Positions 56,736-64,000 of a stretch of 64,000 nucleotides of DNA are shown here, one piece after another. The notes under the pieces were generated by a model. It was not told where the DNA came from and did no database searches. It was given only the letters and a program-made list of their open reading frames with translations. The translations under genes were made by a program, and so were the position numbers. This stretch comes from Candidatus Accumulibacter sp. 66-26 (lineage in GTDB: Bacteria; Pseudomonadota; Gammaproteobacteria; Burkholderiales; Rhodocyclaceae), in contig MKUH01000021.1 in assembly GCA_001897745.1 (NCBI GenBank), positions 1 to 64,000 on the forward strand, read 5' to 3'. Within the stretch, counting starts at the first letter, position 1; each line of letters starts with the position of its first letter.

Positions 56736-58160
56736 ATGTCGCCGTCGAAGCCGGACGCTAAATCCCCTGCCAAGCCGCCCGCCAAGCGGCGCACGCCGCG
56801 GCCGCTCGCCGAGCGCGGCGTGCTGCCGGAACCGGCGGCGGTGCTCGACGGCGTGAACGAAACCGTGTGGATCGACGTGATCCACAAGATGGACGAGGTG
56901 TACAACGACCTGCTGCAGTACGAGGTGGCGCTCGAGCAGAAGAACGCGGCGCTCGAGGAGTCGCACCAGTTCATCGAAAGCGTGCTGGCGTCGATGTCGG
57001 ACATCCTGATCGTCTGCGACCGGCACGGCGCGATCGAGGAGGTGAACGCCTCGCTGCGCCGCTTCATCGGGCGGGACGAGGCGGCGCTGCGCGGCCGCCC
57101 GGTGTTCGAACTGTTTTCCGACGAGGCCTCGCGGCAGCGCGCGCGCGGGTTCTTCTCGGCGCAGCAGCGCGCGGCGGTGCACGACTGCGAACTGCTGATC
57201 GCCGGCGGCGACGGTTCGGCGCTGCCCGTTTCGCTCAACTGCACGCCGCGCCTGTCGGCGACCGGCAAGCTGGTCGGCATGGTCGTCACCGGCCGTCCGG
57301 TCGGCGAGCTGCGCCGCGCCTATTCGGCGCTGCGCCAGGCGCACGACGACCTCAAGCGCACGCAGCAGCAGCTCCTGCATTCCGAGAAGATGGCCTCGCT
57401 CGGCCGGCTGGTGGCCGGCGTCGCGCACGAGCTGAACAACCCGATCAGCTTCGTGCTCGGCAACGTGCTGGCGCTGCAGCGCTATGCCGGGCGCCTGCAG
57501 ACCTATCTCGAAAACGTGCATTCCTGCGGCTGCGCGCATACGCCGCAGCTCGAACAGCTGCGCCGCGAGCTGCGCATCGACCGCATCCTGCAGGACATGA
57601 CGCCGCTGCTCGACGGCATGATCGAGGGCGCCGAGCGCACGCGCGACATCGTCGACGGCCTCAAGCGCTTCTCGGCGATCGACCGCCACGCCGAAGAGTC
57701 CTTCGACCTCGTCGAAGTCGTCGAGCGCGCGGTGCGCTGGGTGACGCGCTCGGGGCTGCCGAACTTCCGCGTCAACGTGGACCTGCCGCCCGAGCTGCCG
57801 GTGCTCGGCTCGTCGGGGCAGTTGCAGCAGGTGGTGATGAACATCGTGCAGAACGCCTGCGACGCCACCGCCGGGCAGCCTGTGCCGCGCCTCGATATTT
57901 CGCTGGGAGCGGATGAACGGGCCGAGGCGGCGGAAACGATCGTCCTGTGTTTCGCCGATAACGGCCCCGGCATCGCGCCGGAAAACCTCGCCCGCCTGTT
58001 CGATCCCTTCTTCACGACCAAGCCGGTCGGGCAGGGCACCGGTCTCGGGCTGTCGATCAGCTACGGCATCGTCGAACGCCACGGCGGCACGCTGCAGGCG
58101 GCCAACCGTCCGGAAGGCGGCGCGCGTTTCGTCCTGCGCCTGCCGTGCGCGCCGCGCTGA
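56736..58160 (+). CDS. hoxJ: HoxJ/HupT-type PAS sensor histidine kinase
   Basis: This 474-residue cytoplasmic kinase has no membrane helix. A PAS domain spans about 79-190. The H box VAGVAHELNNPISF holds the phosphorylated histidine (about residue 231). N-box (QQVVMNIVQNACDA), DNGPGI and GQGTGLGLSIS complete the ATP domain. In H2-sensing systems HoxJ is controlled by HoxBC and phosphorylates HoxA. It is about 3.3 kb from hoxC, with serC, the ATP-grasp gene and nikR between. Confidence 0.85.
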   Translation: MSPSKPDAKSPAKPPAKRRTPRPLAERGVLPEPAAVLDGVNETVWIDVIHKMDEVYNDLLQYEVALEQKNAALEESHQFIESVLASMSDILIVCDRHGAIEEVNASLRRFIGRDEAALRGRPVFELFSDEASRQRARGFFSAQQRAAVHDCELLIAGGDGSALPVSLNCTPRLSATGKLVGMVVTGRPVGELRRAYSALRQAHDDLKRTQQQLLHSEKMASLGRLVAGVAHELNNPISFVLGNVLALQRYAGRLQTYLENVHSCGCAHTPQLEQLRRELRIDRILQDMTPLLDGMIEGAERTRDIVDGLKRFSAIDRHAEESFDLVEVVERAVRWVTRSGLPNFRVNVDLPPELPVLGSSGQLQQVVMNIVQNACDATAGQPVPRLDISLGADERAEAAETIVLCFADNGPGIAPENLARLFDPFFTTKPVGQGTGLGLSISYGIVERHGGTLQAANRPEGGARFVLRLPCAPR

Positions 58161-58280
58161 GGCGGCAAGCGTTTCGCGCGGCCGTTGTCCGTAACTTCCT
58201 TTTCCTTCCGCAAACCTGCTTTCCGCCGGGCGGCGGAAAATCGCTGAAAAATCAGGGCGGCGCCCTTGGCACGGATTTTG

Positions 58281-58308
58281 TTAAGAAGTGTTGTTCAATT
58301 CATCTTAC
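58281..58308 (+). promoter_or_regulatory. Candidate NikR operator ahead of the TonB receptor
   Basis: TTAAGA (58281-58286) and TCTTAC (58303-58308) are 16 nt apart. This is the same spacing as the E. coli NikR site GTATGA-N16-TCATAC, and the halves match it at four and five of six positions. The site ends 11 nt before the receptor ATG. Confidence 0.5.
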
Positions 58309-58319
58309 GATTCCCGTCT

Positions 58320-60395
58320 ATGCCGCGCTGCCATCTCGCTGCCCGCCTGCTGCCGCCTTCTCTGATCGCCGCCGCGTGCGTCCTGCCCGCCGCTCCCGTC
58401 GCGGCCGACGCCGAGCTCGGCGAGGTACGCGTCAGCGCCGTCGGCGAGAAGCCTCGGCGCGCCATCAGCTTGCAGGCCGGCGCGCTGCCGGCCGCCGTCA
58501 CGGTCATCGGGCGCGAGGAGATCGAGCGCACCAACGTCGGCCGCGACTACAGCGACCTGCTGCGCCGCGTTCCCGGCATCAACGCCTACGGCTTCGGGCA
58601 GGGGGATATCGGCAGCCCGGTCAAGATGCGCGGCTTCACCGGCACCGGTGCGCACGGCGCCGATGTGGCGATCCACGTCGACGGCGTGCCGCAGAACCTG
58701 CCCTCGGCCAGCCAGGGCGGTCCGGGCATGAGCGATCTGTCGTGGCTGACGCCGGAGATGATCGAACGCATCGAGGTGATCAAGGGGCCGTTCTCGGCGC
58801 TTTACGGCGACCAGAACCGCGCCGGCGCGATCAATATCGTCACGCGCGGCGGTGGCGAATCCAGCGTCGGCCTGAGCGTCGGCAGCCACGGCACGGCGCG
58901 CGGCACGCTGGTCGCCGCCGGCGGGGACGGCGCGGCGCCGGATGGCGTGCGCACCTTTGCCGTCGCCGACATTTACGGCAGCGACGGCTATCGCGACAAC
59001 TCGGAGAGCGCGCGCGGCGCCTTCTTCGGCAAGGCTTCGCTGCGCGTCGGCGAGGCGCTCTGGGCCTTGCGTGCCAATTACTATCGGGCGGACTGGAAGG
59101 CACCCGGCTATCTGCGCTACGCCGACCTGCTGAGCGGCGCCGTCGCGCCTTCGGCGCGCGATCCCTACGCGCCGCCGTTGTGGGGCGACGCCGAGCGCTT
59201 CGGCCTCGTCCTGACGCGCGCGCCGGCGCGCGGCGAGGAGGGGTTGCGCGCCACGGCCTACGTCGAGCACTACGACAAGTCGCGCGCCAATCCGGTCGGC
59301 GGCAACGTCAATGCGCTCAACGTGCAGAGCGACAGGCGCGCGATCGCCGGCGGCCGCCTGCTCTACAACCACGCCTTTTCGCCGCGCGCGGCGCTGGCGG
59401 TCGGCGCCGAGCTGCGCAGCGACCGCGGCAGCGGCATCAACCGGCGCTGGGACACGAGCGCTGGACCGGGCGCCACCTACCTGAGCTACTGGGACCTCGA
59501 TCTGCTGAGCTACGGCGTTTTCGCGCAAGGGCAGTACCGTCTGCTCGATGATCTGAAGCTGGTCGGCGGCCTGCGCGCCGACGCCTTCGACTACCGCATC
59601 GACAATCGCAAGCTGCCGGCGGCCTCGCTCGACTACCGGGCGTCGGTGACGACGCCGCGCGCCGGCTTCGTCTGGTCGCCGCTGCCGACGCTCAATATCT
59701 ACGCCAACATCGGCGAGGGGTTTCGCGCGCCGGCCGAGCGCGAACTGTCGCCGGCCGGTACGCCCGGCCCGCTAGGCGCCACCGGCGGCGGCGCCACCGC
59801 CGGGCTGGCGCCGCCCAAGGTGAAGGCGCGCGATCTCGGCTTCGACGCGCTGCTCGGCGCGCGCTGGAAGCTCTCGGCTTCGGCCTACCGCTCGCAGAAC
59901 CGGAACGAAATCCGCGAAACGACGCCGGGCAGCGGCGTCTATGCCGGTGTCGGCGACACCACGCGCAACGGCTGGGAGGCGGATCTGCGCTTTTTCGCGA
60001 GCGATGCCCTCGGCCTCTACGGCAGCTACGGCCGGGTCAAGGGGCGCATCGACACGCCGCTCGTCGCCGGCCAGACGCTGATCGCTGGCCTGCCCGAACA
60101 CACCTGGCGTCTGGGGGCCGAGTACGCTGTGCCCCACGCCGGCGGCACGCTGTTCCTCAACGGCGACGCCTTCTACCTGTCCGGCGCGCCCTATTACTCC
60201 GGCACCGATCCCGGCCCCCTGTTCAGCCGTCCGTATACGCGCTACGACCTGCGCGCGACCTTCGCGCAGGGTCGCTGGCGCTACACCGCCTGGGGCACCT
60301 TCCAGCCGCGCGATTTCGCCAGCGAGCAGGCGGGCTCGACGCTCGACCCGCGTCCGAAGGCCGAGCTCGGCCTCGGCGCCGTTTACCGATTCTGA
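58320..60395 (+). CDS. TonB-dependent outer-membrane receptor, probably for nickel
   Basis: This 691-residue receptor has a signal peptide ending PVAADA. A plug domain (about residues 35-170) carries SPVKMRGFTGTG and IEVIKGPFSALYGDQNRAGAIN, and a 22-strand type barrel ends LGLGAVYRF with C-terminal Phe. It imports a metal complex with TonB energy. The nickel assignment rests on the nikKLMQO genes directly after it, nikR nearby and a NikR-like site upstream; the sequence itself does not show the ligand. No clear ribosome site precedes the ATG. Confidence 0.82.
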   Translation: MPRCHLAARLLPPSLIAAACVLPAAPVAADAELGEVRVSAVGEKPRRAISLQAGALPAAVTVIGREEIERTNVGRDYSDLLRRVPGINAYGFGQGDIGSPVKMRGFTGTGAHGADVAIHVDGVPQNLPSASQGGPGMSDLSWLTPEMIERIEVIKGPFSALYGDQNRAGAINIVTRGGGESSVGLSVGSHGTARGTLVAAGGDGAAPDGVRTFAVADIYGSDGYRDNSESARGAFFGKASLRVGEALWALRANYYRADWKAPGYLRYADLLSGAVAPSARDPYAPPLWGDAERFGLVLTRAPARGEEGLRATAYVEHYDKSRANPVGGNVNALNVQSDRRAIAGGRLLYNHAFSPRAALAVGAELRSDRGSGINRRWDTSAGPGATYLSYWDLDLLSYGVFAQGQYRLLDDLKLVGGLRADAFDYRIDNRKLPAASLDYRASVTTPRAGFVWSPLPTLNIYANIGEGFRAPAERELSPAGTPGPLGATGGGATAGLAPPKVKARDLGFDALLGARWKLSASAYRSQNRNEIRETTPGSGVYAGVGDTTRNGWEADLRFFASDALGLYGSYGRVKGRIDTPLVAGQTLIAGLPEHTWRLGAEYAVPHAGGTLFLNGDAFYLSGAPYYSGTDPGPLFSRPYTRYDLRATFAQGRWRYTAWGTFQPRDFASEQAGSTLDPRPKAELGLGAVYRF

Positions 60396-60410
60396 TCACG
60401 GAGATTCACG

Positions 60411-61103
60411 ATGACCCTCGTCAAAACCGCCGCCGTTTTCCTGCTCGCCGCCGCCGGCCACGCTTTCGCCCACGACGCCTGGGTCGAGGCGGGGGACGGC
60501 GCCTGGGTGGTGCGCTACGGGCACGGCGACAAGCTCGAAAGCTATGCGCCGGTCAAGGTCCGGGCGCTTGCCGCGATCGACGCGCGCGGCGCTGCGTTGC
60601 CCGTCGCCCGGCAGGCCGGGGGCGAGGCCGTGCGCGCGACGGTCGCCGGGCGTCCGGCGCTGCTCACCCTGAGTTTCGACAACGGCGTGTGGACGAAAAC
60701 CACCGAGGGGTCGAAGAACCTGCCGAAAAGCGAAGTGCCCGGCGCCATCAGCGCCACGCATGCGGTCAAATACGGCAAGACGGTGGTGGCCTGGAGCGCC
60801 GCCGTGACGCGCCCGCAGGGGCAGCCGCTGGAAATCGTCCCGCTCGCGGCGGGCGCGCCGGCGGCCGGCGCGACGCTGCCCGTACAGGTTCTGTTCGACG
60901 GCAAGCCGCTGGCCGGCGCGAAGATCGCGCGCGCCGGGCACGGCAAGGAGGCGCCGTTCGAGGCCGATGGCGAGGGCAAGGCCCTGCTGCCGGTCGTCGC
61001 CGGCCGCCAGATGGTCGTCGTCGGACACAGGTGGGAACTGCCGGGCAACGCCGAGGCGGACAGTCTGTCGGCAGCGGCCAATCTCCTCTTCGAGGCGCGG
61101 TGA
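60411..61103 (+). CDS. nikK: NikK-like periplasmic DUF4198 protein
   Basis: This 230-residue protein has a signal peptide ending HAFAHDAW and a DUF4198-type beta-rich part (QVLFDGKPLAGAKI near residue 160). The mature N terminus holds a histidine right after cleavage, a likely metal ligand. Such proteins go with nickel ECF transporters (NikKMLQO). It starts 15 nt after the receptor and overlaps nikL in a GTGA junction. Confidence 0.75.
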   Translation: MTLVKTAAVFLLAAAGHAFAHDAWVEAGDGAWVVRYGHGDKLESYAPVKVRALAAIDARGAALPVARQAGGEAVRATVAGRPALLTLSFDNGVWTKTTEGSKNLPKSEVPGAISATHAVKYGKTVVAWSAAVTRPQGQPLEIVPLAAGAPAAGATLPVQVLFDGKPLAGAKIARAGHGKEAPFEADGEGKALLPVVAGRQMVVVGHRWELPGNAEADSLSAAANLLFEAR

Positions 61104-61573
61104 CGCGCGTCCGCCGGCTGCGGCCGGCCGTTCTCGCTCTCGCGCTGGCGCTCGCTGGGCCGCTTGCCGCGCATGAGGTGCAGCACGAGGTGACGCGCGC
61201 CGAGGCGCTCGTCGTCCGGCTCGCCTACGCGGACGGCGAAGCCTTCTCCTACGAGCGTTACGAACTGTACGCCGGCGACGCGCAGCGCCCCGTGCAAAGC
61301 GGACGCACCGATGCCCAAGGGCGCGTCGCCTTCGTTCCCGGGGGCGTTGCGCACCATCGCCTGCGCGCCTTTTCCGAGGATGGTCACGGCGTCGACCTGC
61401 GCATCGAGACGCCGCCCGCCGCCGGCGGCGCCGCTGCGACGATGGGCCCGGAGCCGGATTCGGCGAAGGCGCCGGCGACGGCGCGCGCCGTCCGTGTCCT
61501 CGCCGGCCTGGGTATCATTCTCGGCGCCTTCGGCGTCGTGCAGCTCTACGTCCGCCGCCGCAAAGCGCGTTGA
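61100..61573 (+). CDS. nikL: NikL-like nickel transporter subunit
   Basis: This 157-residue protein starts at the GTG at 61100, inside the nikK stop. It has a signal-like start (LALALALAGPLAAHE) giving a histidine at the mature end, a periplasmic beta domain, and one C-terminal membrane helix (LAGLGIILGAFGVVQLYV) before a basic tail. This layout fits NikL, the small auxiliary subunit that replaces NikN in some nickel ECF systems. Family assignment is by layout and neighbours. Confidence 0.68.
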   Translation: MTRVRRLRPAVLALALALAGPLAAHEVQHEVTRAEALVVRLAYADGEAFSYERYELYAGDAQRPVQSGRTDAQGRVAFVPGGVAHHRLRAFSEDGHGVDLRIETPPAAGGAAATMGPEPDSAKAPATARAVRVLAGLGIILGAFGVVQLYVRRRKAR

Positions 61574-61606
61574 TGCGCGCGGAAAATCGTTCCCCCGTTC
61601 CCGACT

Positions 61607-62251
61607 ATGCACATTCCCGACGGCTTTCTCTCCCCGCAAACCTTCCTGCCGGCCTACGCCGTGGCCGCTGCCGCCTGGGGCTGGGCAGTGCGCGGCCTGC
61701 GCCGACGGCTCGACGAAGCCACCGTGCCGCGCCTCGCCGCGCTCACCGCGCTGGCCTACGGCCTGGGCCTCGTCATGCTGCCGCTGCCCGGCGGCACCTC
61801 CGGACACGCGCTCGGAGTCGCCATGCTGGCGCTGCTCTTCGGCGTGCGTGCCGCCTTTCTCGCCTACAGCCTGGTGCTCGTCCTCCAGTCGCTGCTCTTC
61901 GGCGCCGGCGGCATCACCGCGCTGCCGGTCAATGCGCTGGCCATGGGGCTGGCGGGCGCGCTGGTCGCGGTCGCCGTCTTTCGTCTTCTGCGCGGCTGGT
62001 CCGTGACGGCGGCGGTCGCCGCCGCCGCGTGGTGCTCGGTCGTCCTGCCGGCGCTGCTCGTGGCTGCGGTGCTCGGTGCGCAACCGTTGATCGCGCAGCG
62101 CGCCGACGGCACGCCGCTCTTCTTTCCCTTCGGGTTTTCCATCGTCCTGCCGGCGGTGCTCCTGCCGCATCTTCTGATCGGCGTCGGCGAGGCGCTGCTG
62201 ACGCTCTTCGTCTGGCGCTTCGCGCGGGCCCGGCGCTGGGTGGCGGCATGA
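61607..62251 (+). CDS. nikM: NikM/CbiM-type substrate-binding membrane subunit
   Basis: This 214-residue membrane protein starts MHIPDGFLSP. In CbiM and NikM the N-terminal Met and His2 fold into the core to bind Ni2+ or Co2+. About six hydrophobic helices follow, with PVNALAMGLAGALV typical of the family. Nickel is favoured over cobalt because nikK, nikL and nikR are close by. Confidence 0.88.
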   Translation: MHIPDGFLSPQTFLPAYAVAAAAWGWAVRGLRRRLDEATVPRLAALTALAYGLGLVMLPLPGGTSGHALGVAMLALLFGVRAAFLAYSLVLVLQSLLFGAGGITALPVNALAMGLAGALVAVAVFRLLRGWSVTAAVAAAAWCSVVLPALLVAAVLGAQPLIAQRADGTPLFFPFGFSIVLPAVLLPHLLIGVGEALLTLFVWRFARARRWVAA

Positions 62252-62330
62252 GCGCGCTTATCCGAGCGCCCGAAGGGACGGTTCTTCGTCCTGCGGGAAG
62301 GATGCCGCAGGGCGGCGGGAGGTGCGTCCG

Positions 62331-62882
62331 GTGAGCGCGCGCCTGTGGCTGGCGGCCTACCTTCTCGCCGTGGTTGCCGCGACCTTCGTGCATGCGCCGC
62401 TCTGGCTCGCGGGGGCGCTCGCCGGGGCGCTGGCCGCCGCCGGCCCGGCGCGCTGGCGTCTGCTGCGCCGCGCGCTGTTCGCCGTGCTCGCCTTCAATCT
62501 GCCGGTCAGCGCCGCGTATGCGCTGCTCGCCTGGTGGCAGGGGCGGCTCGCCGCCGACTACCTATTGTTGCTCAATCTGCGCGTGCTGCTGCTCGTCTTT
62601 CTCGGTTTCTGGTTCGTCTCGCGCGTCAACGTGCTGCGCGCACTCGCCTTCTCGCCGACGCTGGCCTTTCTGGCGACGCTGGCGGCCGGGCAGGCGGCCG
62701 TTTTTGCACGCATCGCGCGCGATTTCCGCCTCGCCTTCGTCAGCCGCAACCCGGTCGCGGCGCGCTTGCCCGACCACGCCCGCCACGCCTCGGCGCAGGC
62801 CGCGCACCTGCTCGACAAGGCCGTGTGCGGGGCGAGCGAGACGACCCTGGCGATGCGTTCGCGAGGCTGCTTCGATGATTGA
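62331..62882 (+). CDS. nikQ: NikQ/CbiQ-type transmembrane coupling subunit
   Basis: This 183-residue protein has several hydrophobic helices. ARxxG-like coupling segments (SRNPVAARL, MRSRGCF) near the C terminus contact the ATPase. It is shorter than typical CbiQ (about 220-260), and the first helices look trimmed. Two GTG starts exist; GGGAGG at 62317-62322 fits the one at 62331. It overlaps nikO by 8 nt. Confidence 0.75.
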   Translation: MSARLWLAAYLLAVVAATFVHAPLWLAGALAGALAAAGPARWRLLRRALFAVLAFNLPVSAAYALLAWWQGRLAADYLLLLNLRVLLLVFLGFWFVSRVNVLRALAFSPTLAFLATLAAGQAAVFARIARDFRLAFVSRNPVAARLPDHARHASAQAAHLLDKAVCGASETTLAMRSRGCFDD

Positions 62883-63654
62883 ACTGGACGGCGCCGCTTT
62901 CGCATGGCCGGACGCCCCGTCGGCCTTCTCCGACCTCTCGCTGCGCATCGGCGCGGGCGAGAAGGTCGTCCTGCTGGGCGCCAACGGCAGCGGCAAGTCG
63001 ACCCTGCTCAAGCTGCTCAACGGGCTGCTGACGCCGACGGCGGGCGTCTATCGCTACGCCGGCGACCCGGTCGACGCGCGTCTGGGCGAGCGCGCCTGGG
63101 TGCGCCGCTTCCGGCAGGAGGTCGTGCTGCTTTTCCAGCATCCCGAGGCCATGCTCTTCAATCCGACGGTGCGCGACGAGATCGCCTACGGTCCGCGCCG
63201 TCTCGGCTGGCGCGACGCCGAGGCGCGCGTCGCGCGCTGGGCCGCCGAGCTGCGCCTGGAGCCGCTGCTCGACAAGGCGCCGTTCGCGCTGTCCGGCGGC
63301 GAGAAGCAGAAGGTCGCGCTGGCTTCGATCCTGATCCTCGAACCGAAGGTGCTGCTGCTCGACGAGCCCTCGGCCAGCCTCGATCCGCGCACCGTCGGCT
63401 GGCTCGTCGACCACCTGCAGGGAAGCGCGGCGAGCGTCGTCGTCAGCACGCACAATTTGTCGATGGCGGCCGAGCTCGGCCAGCGCTGCCTGATTCTCGG
63501 CGAGGACCGGCGCCTCGCCTACGACGGCCCGGTCGAGGCGGCGCTGGCCGACCTCGATCTGCTCGAACGCGCCAATCTGGCGCATCGCCACCGCCACCGG
63601 CACGGGGTGAGCGAGCACGTCCACGCGCACCGCCACGACTGGGAAAGTTCCTGA
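62875..63654 (+). CDS. nikO: NikO/CbiO-type ATPase with a histidine-rich tail
   Basis: This 259-residue ABC ATPase has Walker A (GANGSGKST, 35-43), the signature LSGGEKQKV, Walker B (VLLLDEPSA) and the switch histidine in STHNLS. It powers nickel uptake. The last 25 residues hold nine or more histidines in alternating HR/HxH pattern, a likely nickel-binding tail that most ABC ATPases lack. It ends the uptake operon. Confidence 0.9.
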   Translation: MIELDGAAFAWPDAPSAFSDLSLRIGAGEKVVLLGANGSGKSTLLKLLNGLLTPTAGVYRYAGDPVDARLGERAWVRRFRQEVVLLFQHPEAMLFNPTVRDEIAYGPRRLGWRDAEARVARWAAELRLEPLLDKAPFALSGGEKQKVALASILILEPKVLLLDEPSASLDPRTVGWLVDHLQGSAASVVVSTHNLSMAAELGQRCLILGEDRRLAYDGPVEAALADLDLLERANLAHRHRHRHGVSEHVHAHRHDWESS

Positions 63655-63670
63655 GTCCGGGGGGCGTCGC

Positions 63671-64000
63671 TCAGGCGGGGCGGAGCAGGGCGCCGGCCTC
63701 GGCCGCCGGCAGTTCGCGGCCGAGCAGCCAGCCCTGCGCCTGCTCGCAGCCTGCGGCGCGCAGCCAGTCCGCCTGCGCGGGGCGCTCGACGCCCTTGGCG
63801 AGCACCGCGAGGCCGAGCGCGCGGCCCATGGCGATGATCGCGCGCGCCGCGGCGCAGGCCTGCGCGTCACCCGGCAGCGCCGCCACGCAGCCGCGCTCGA
63901 TCTTCAGCGTGTCGATCGGCAGGCGGGCGAGCCAGGCGAGCGAGGCGAAGCTGGCGCCGAAGTCGTCGATCGCGATGCCGATGCCGCTACGGCGCAAGGC
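63671..64000 (-). CDS. EAL-domain protein, C-terminal part (5' end outside the window)
   Basis: The frame is open to the right edge, so the gene begins beyond 64000. The visible 109 residues are the end of a cyclic-di-GMP phosphodiesterase EAL domain. The metal-binding DD in IAIDDFG and the lysine in LKIER are present, as is QG near the end. The usual AEGVE reads AKGVE, replacing a glutamate needed for catalysis in studied members, and the DFGTG loop is DFGAS. The domain may bind rather than cleave c-di-GMP. Confidence 0.8.
   Translation of the reverse strand, partial: ALRRSGIGIAIDDFGASFASLAWLARLPIDTLKIERGCVAALPGDAQACAAARAIIAMGRALGLAVLAKGVERPAQADWLRAAGCEQAQGWLLGRELPAAEAGALLRPA

Noticed and set aside
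60411..63654. Cobalt (cobalamin) uptake operon
   Set aside because: The DUF4198 and NikL-like subunits and nearby nikR and hyp genes favour nickel, and there are no cobalamin genes or B12 riboswitch. The ion is still inferred.

Overview
The window is a GC-rich, densely packed stretch of a bacterial chromosome. The gene content fits a facultatively respiring betaproteobacterium, most plausibly in or near the Rhodocyclales. The pointers are a periplasmic nitrate reductase cluster, System I cytochrome c maturation, an H2-sensing NiFe hydrogenase regulon with hypX, a single long bifunctional SpoT, and FNR-type promoter boxes. The taxonomic call is inference from gene content and composition; there is no rRNA gene in the window. 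I also see no tRNA, CRISPR array, prophage or intact insertion sequence.

Layout. Positions 1-6436 hold the end of an unrecognised gene, a 1590-residue outer-membrane protein with two OmpA-type peptidoglycan-binding domains, and a smaller outer-membrane barrel protein. Positions 6630-24666 are mostly housekeeping: a branched-chain amino-acid binding protein, thiS-thiG-trmB, a TonB protein, an ankyrin protein, a leftward Ser/Thr kinase - PP2C phosphatase - rph - rdgB - hemW operon, and a rightward yicC-gmk-rpoZ-spoT-dadA-enoyl-CoA hydratase-tatD run. A 218-bp element with inverted-repeat ends separates the last two genes. Positions 24755-32640 form the nitrate respiration region: napDAGHB rightward, then napF, an unusual cytochrome c and a NapC-type tetrahaem protein leftward. 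Positions 32792-39878 hold the complete leftward ccmABCDEFGHI operon, which supplies c-type haem proteins to the neighbouring nap genes.

Positions 40010-53401 carry hydrogenase genes: hupK-hypABFCDE, a small antisense gene, hypX, the response regulator hoxA and the regulatory (H2-sensor) hydrogenase hoxBC. A leftward serC and TPR/ATP-grasp pair interrupts the module. nikR and the sensor kinase hoxJ follow. A nickel import set then runs to 63654: a TonB-dependent receptor and a NikK-NikL-NikM-NikQ-NikO ECF-type transporter. A partial EAL-domain gene runs off the right edge.

How the parts connect. Perfect or near-perfect FNR boxes lie ahead of napD, ahead of napC, and in the divergent gap between ccmA and hupK. 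Three have a -10-like hexamer starting 29.5 bp from the box centre; the fourth is 30.5 bp away. This suggests that low oxygen switches on nitrate reductase, cytochrome c assembly and hydrogenase maturation together. Nickel supply has its own regulator (NikR), with a good candidate operator just upstream of the TonB receptor. H2 would be sensed by HoxBC and signalled through HoxJ to HoxA. The energy-conserving hydrogenase itself is not in the window.
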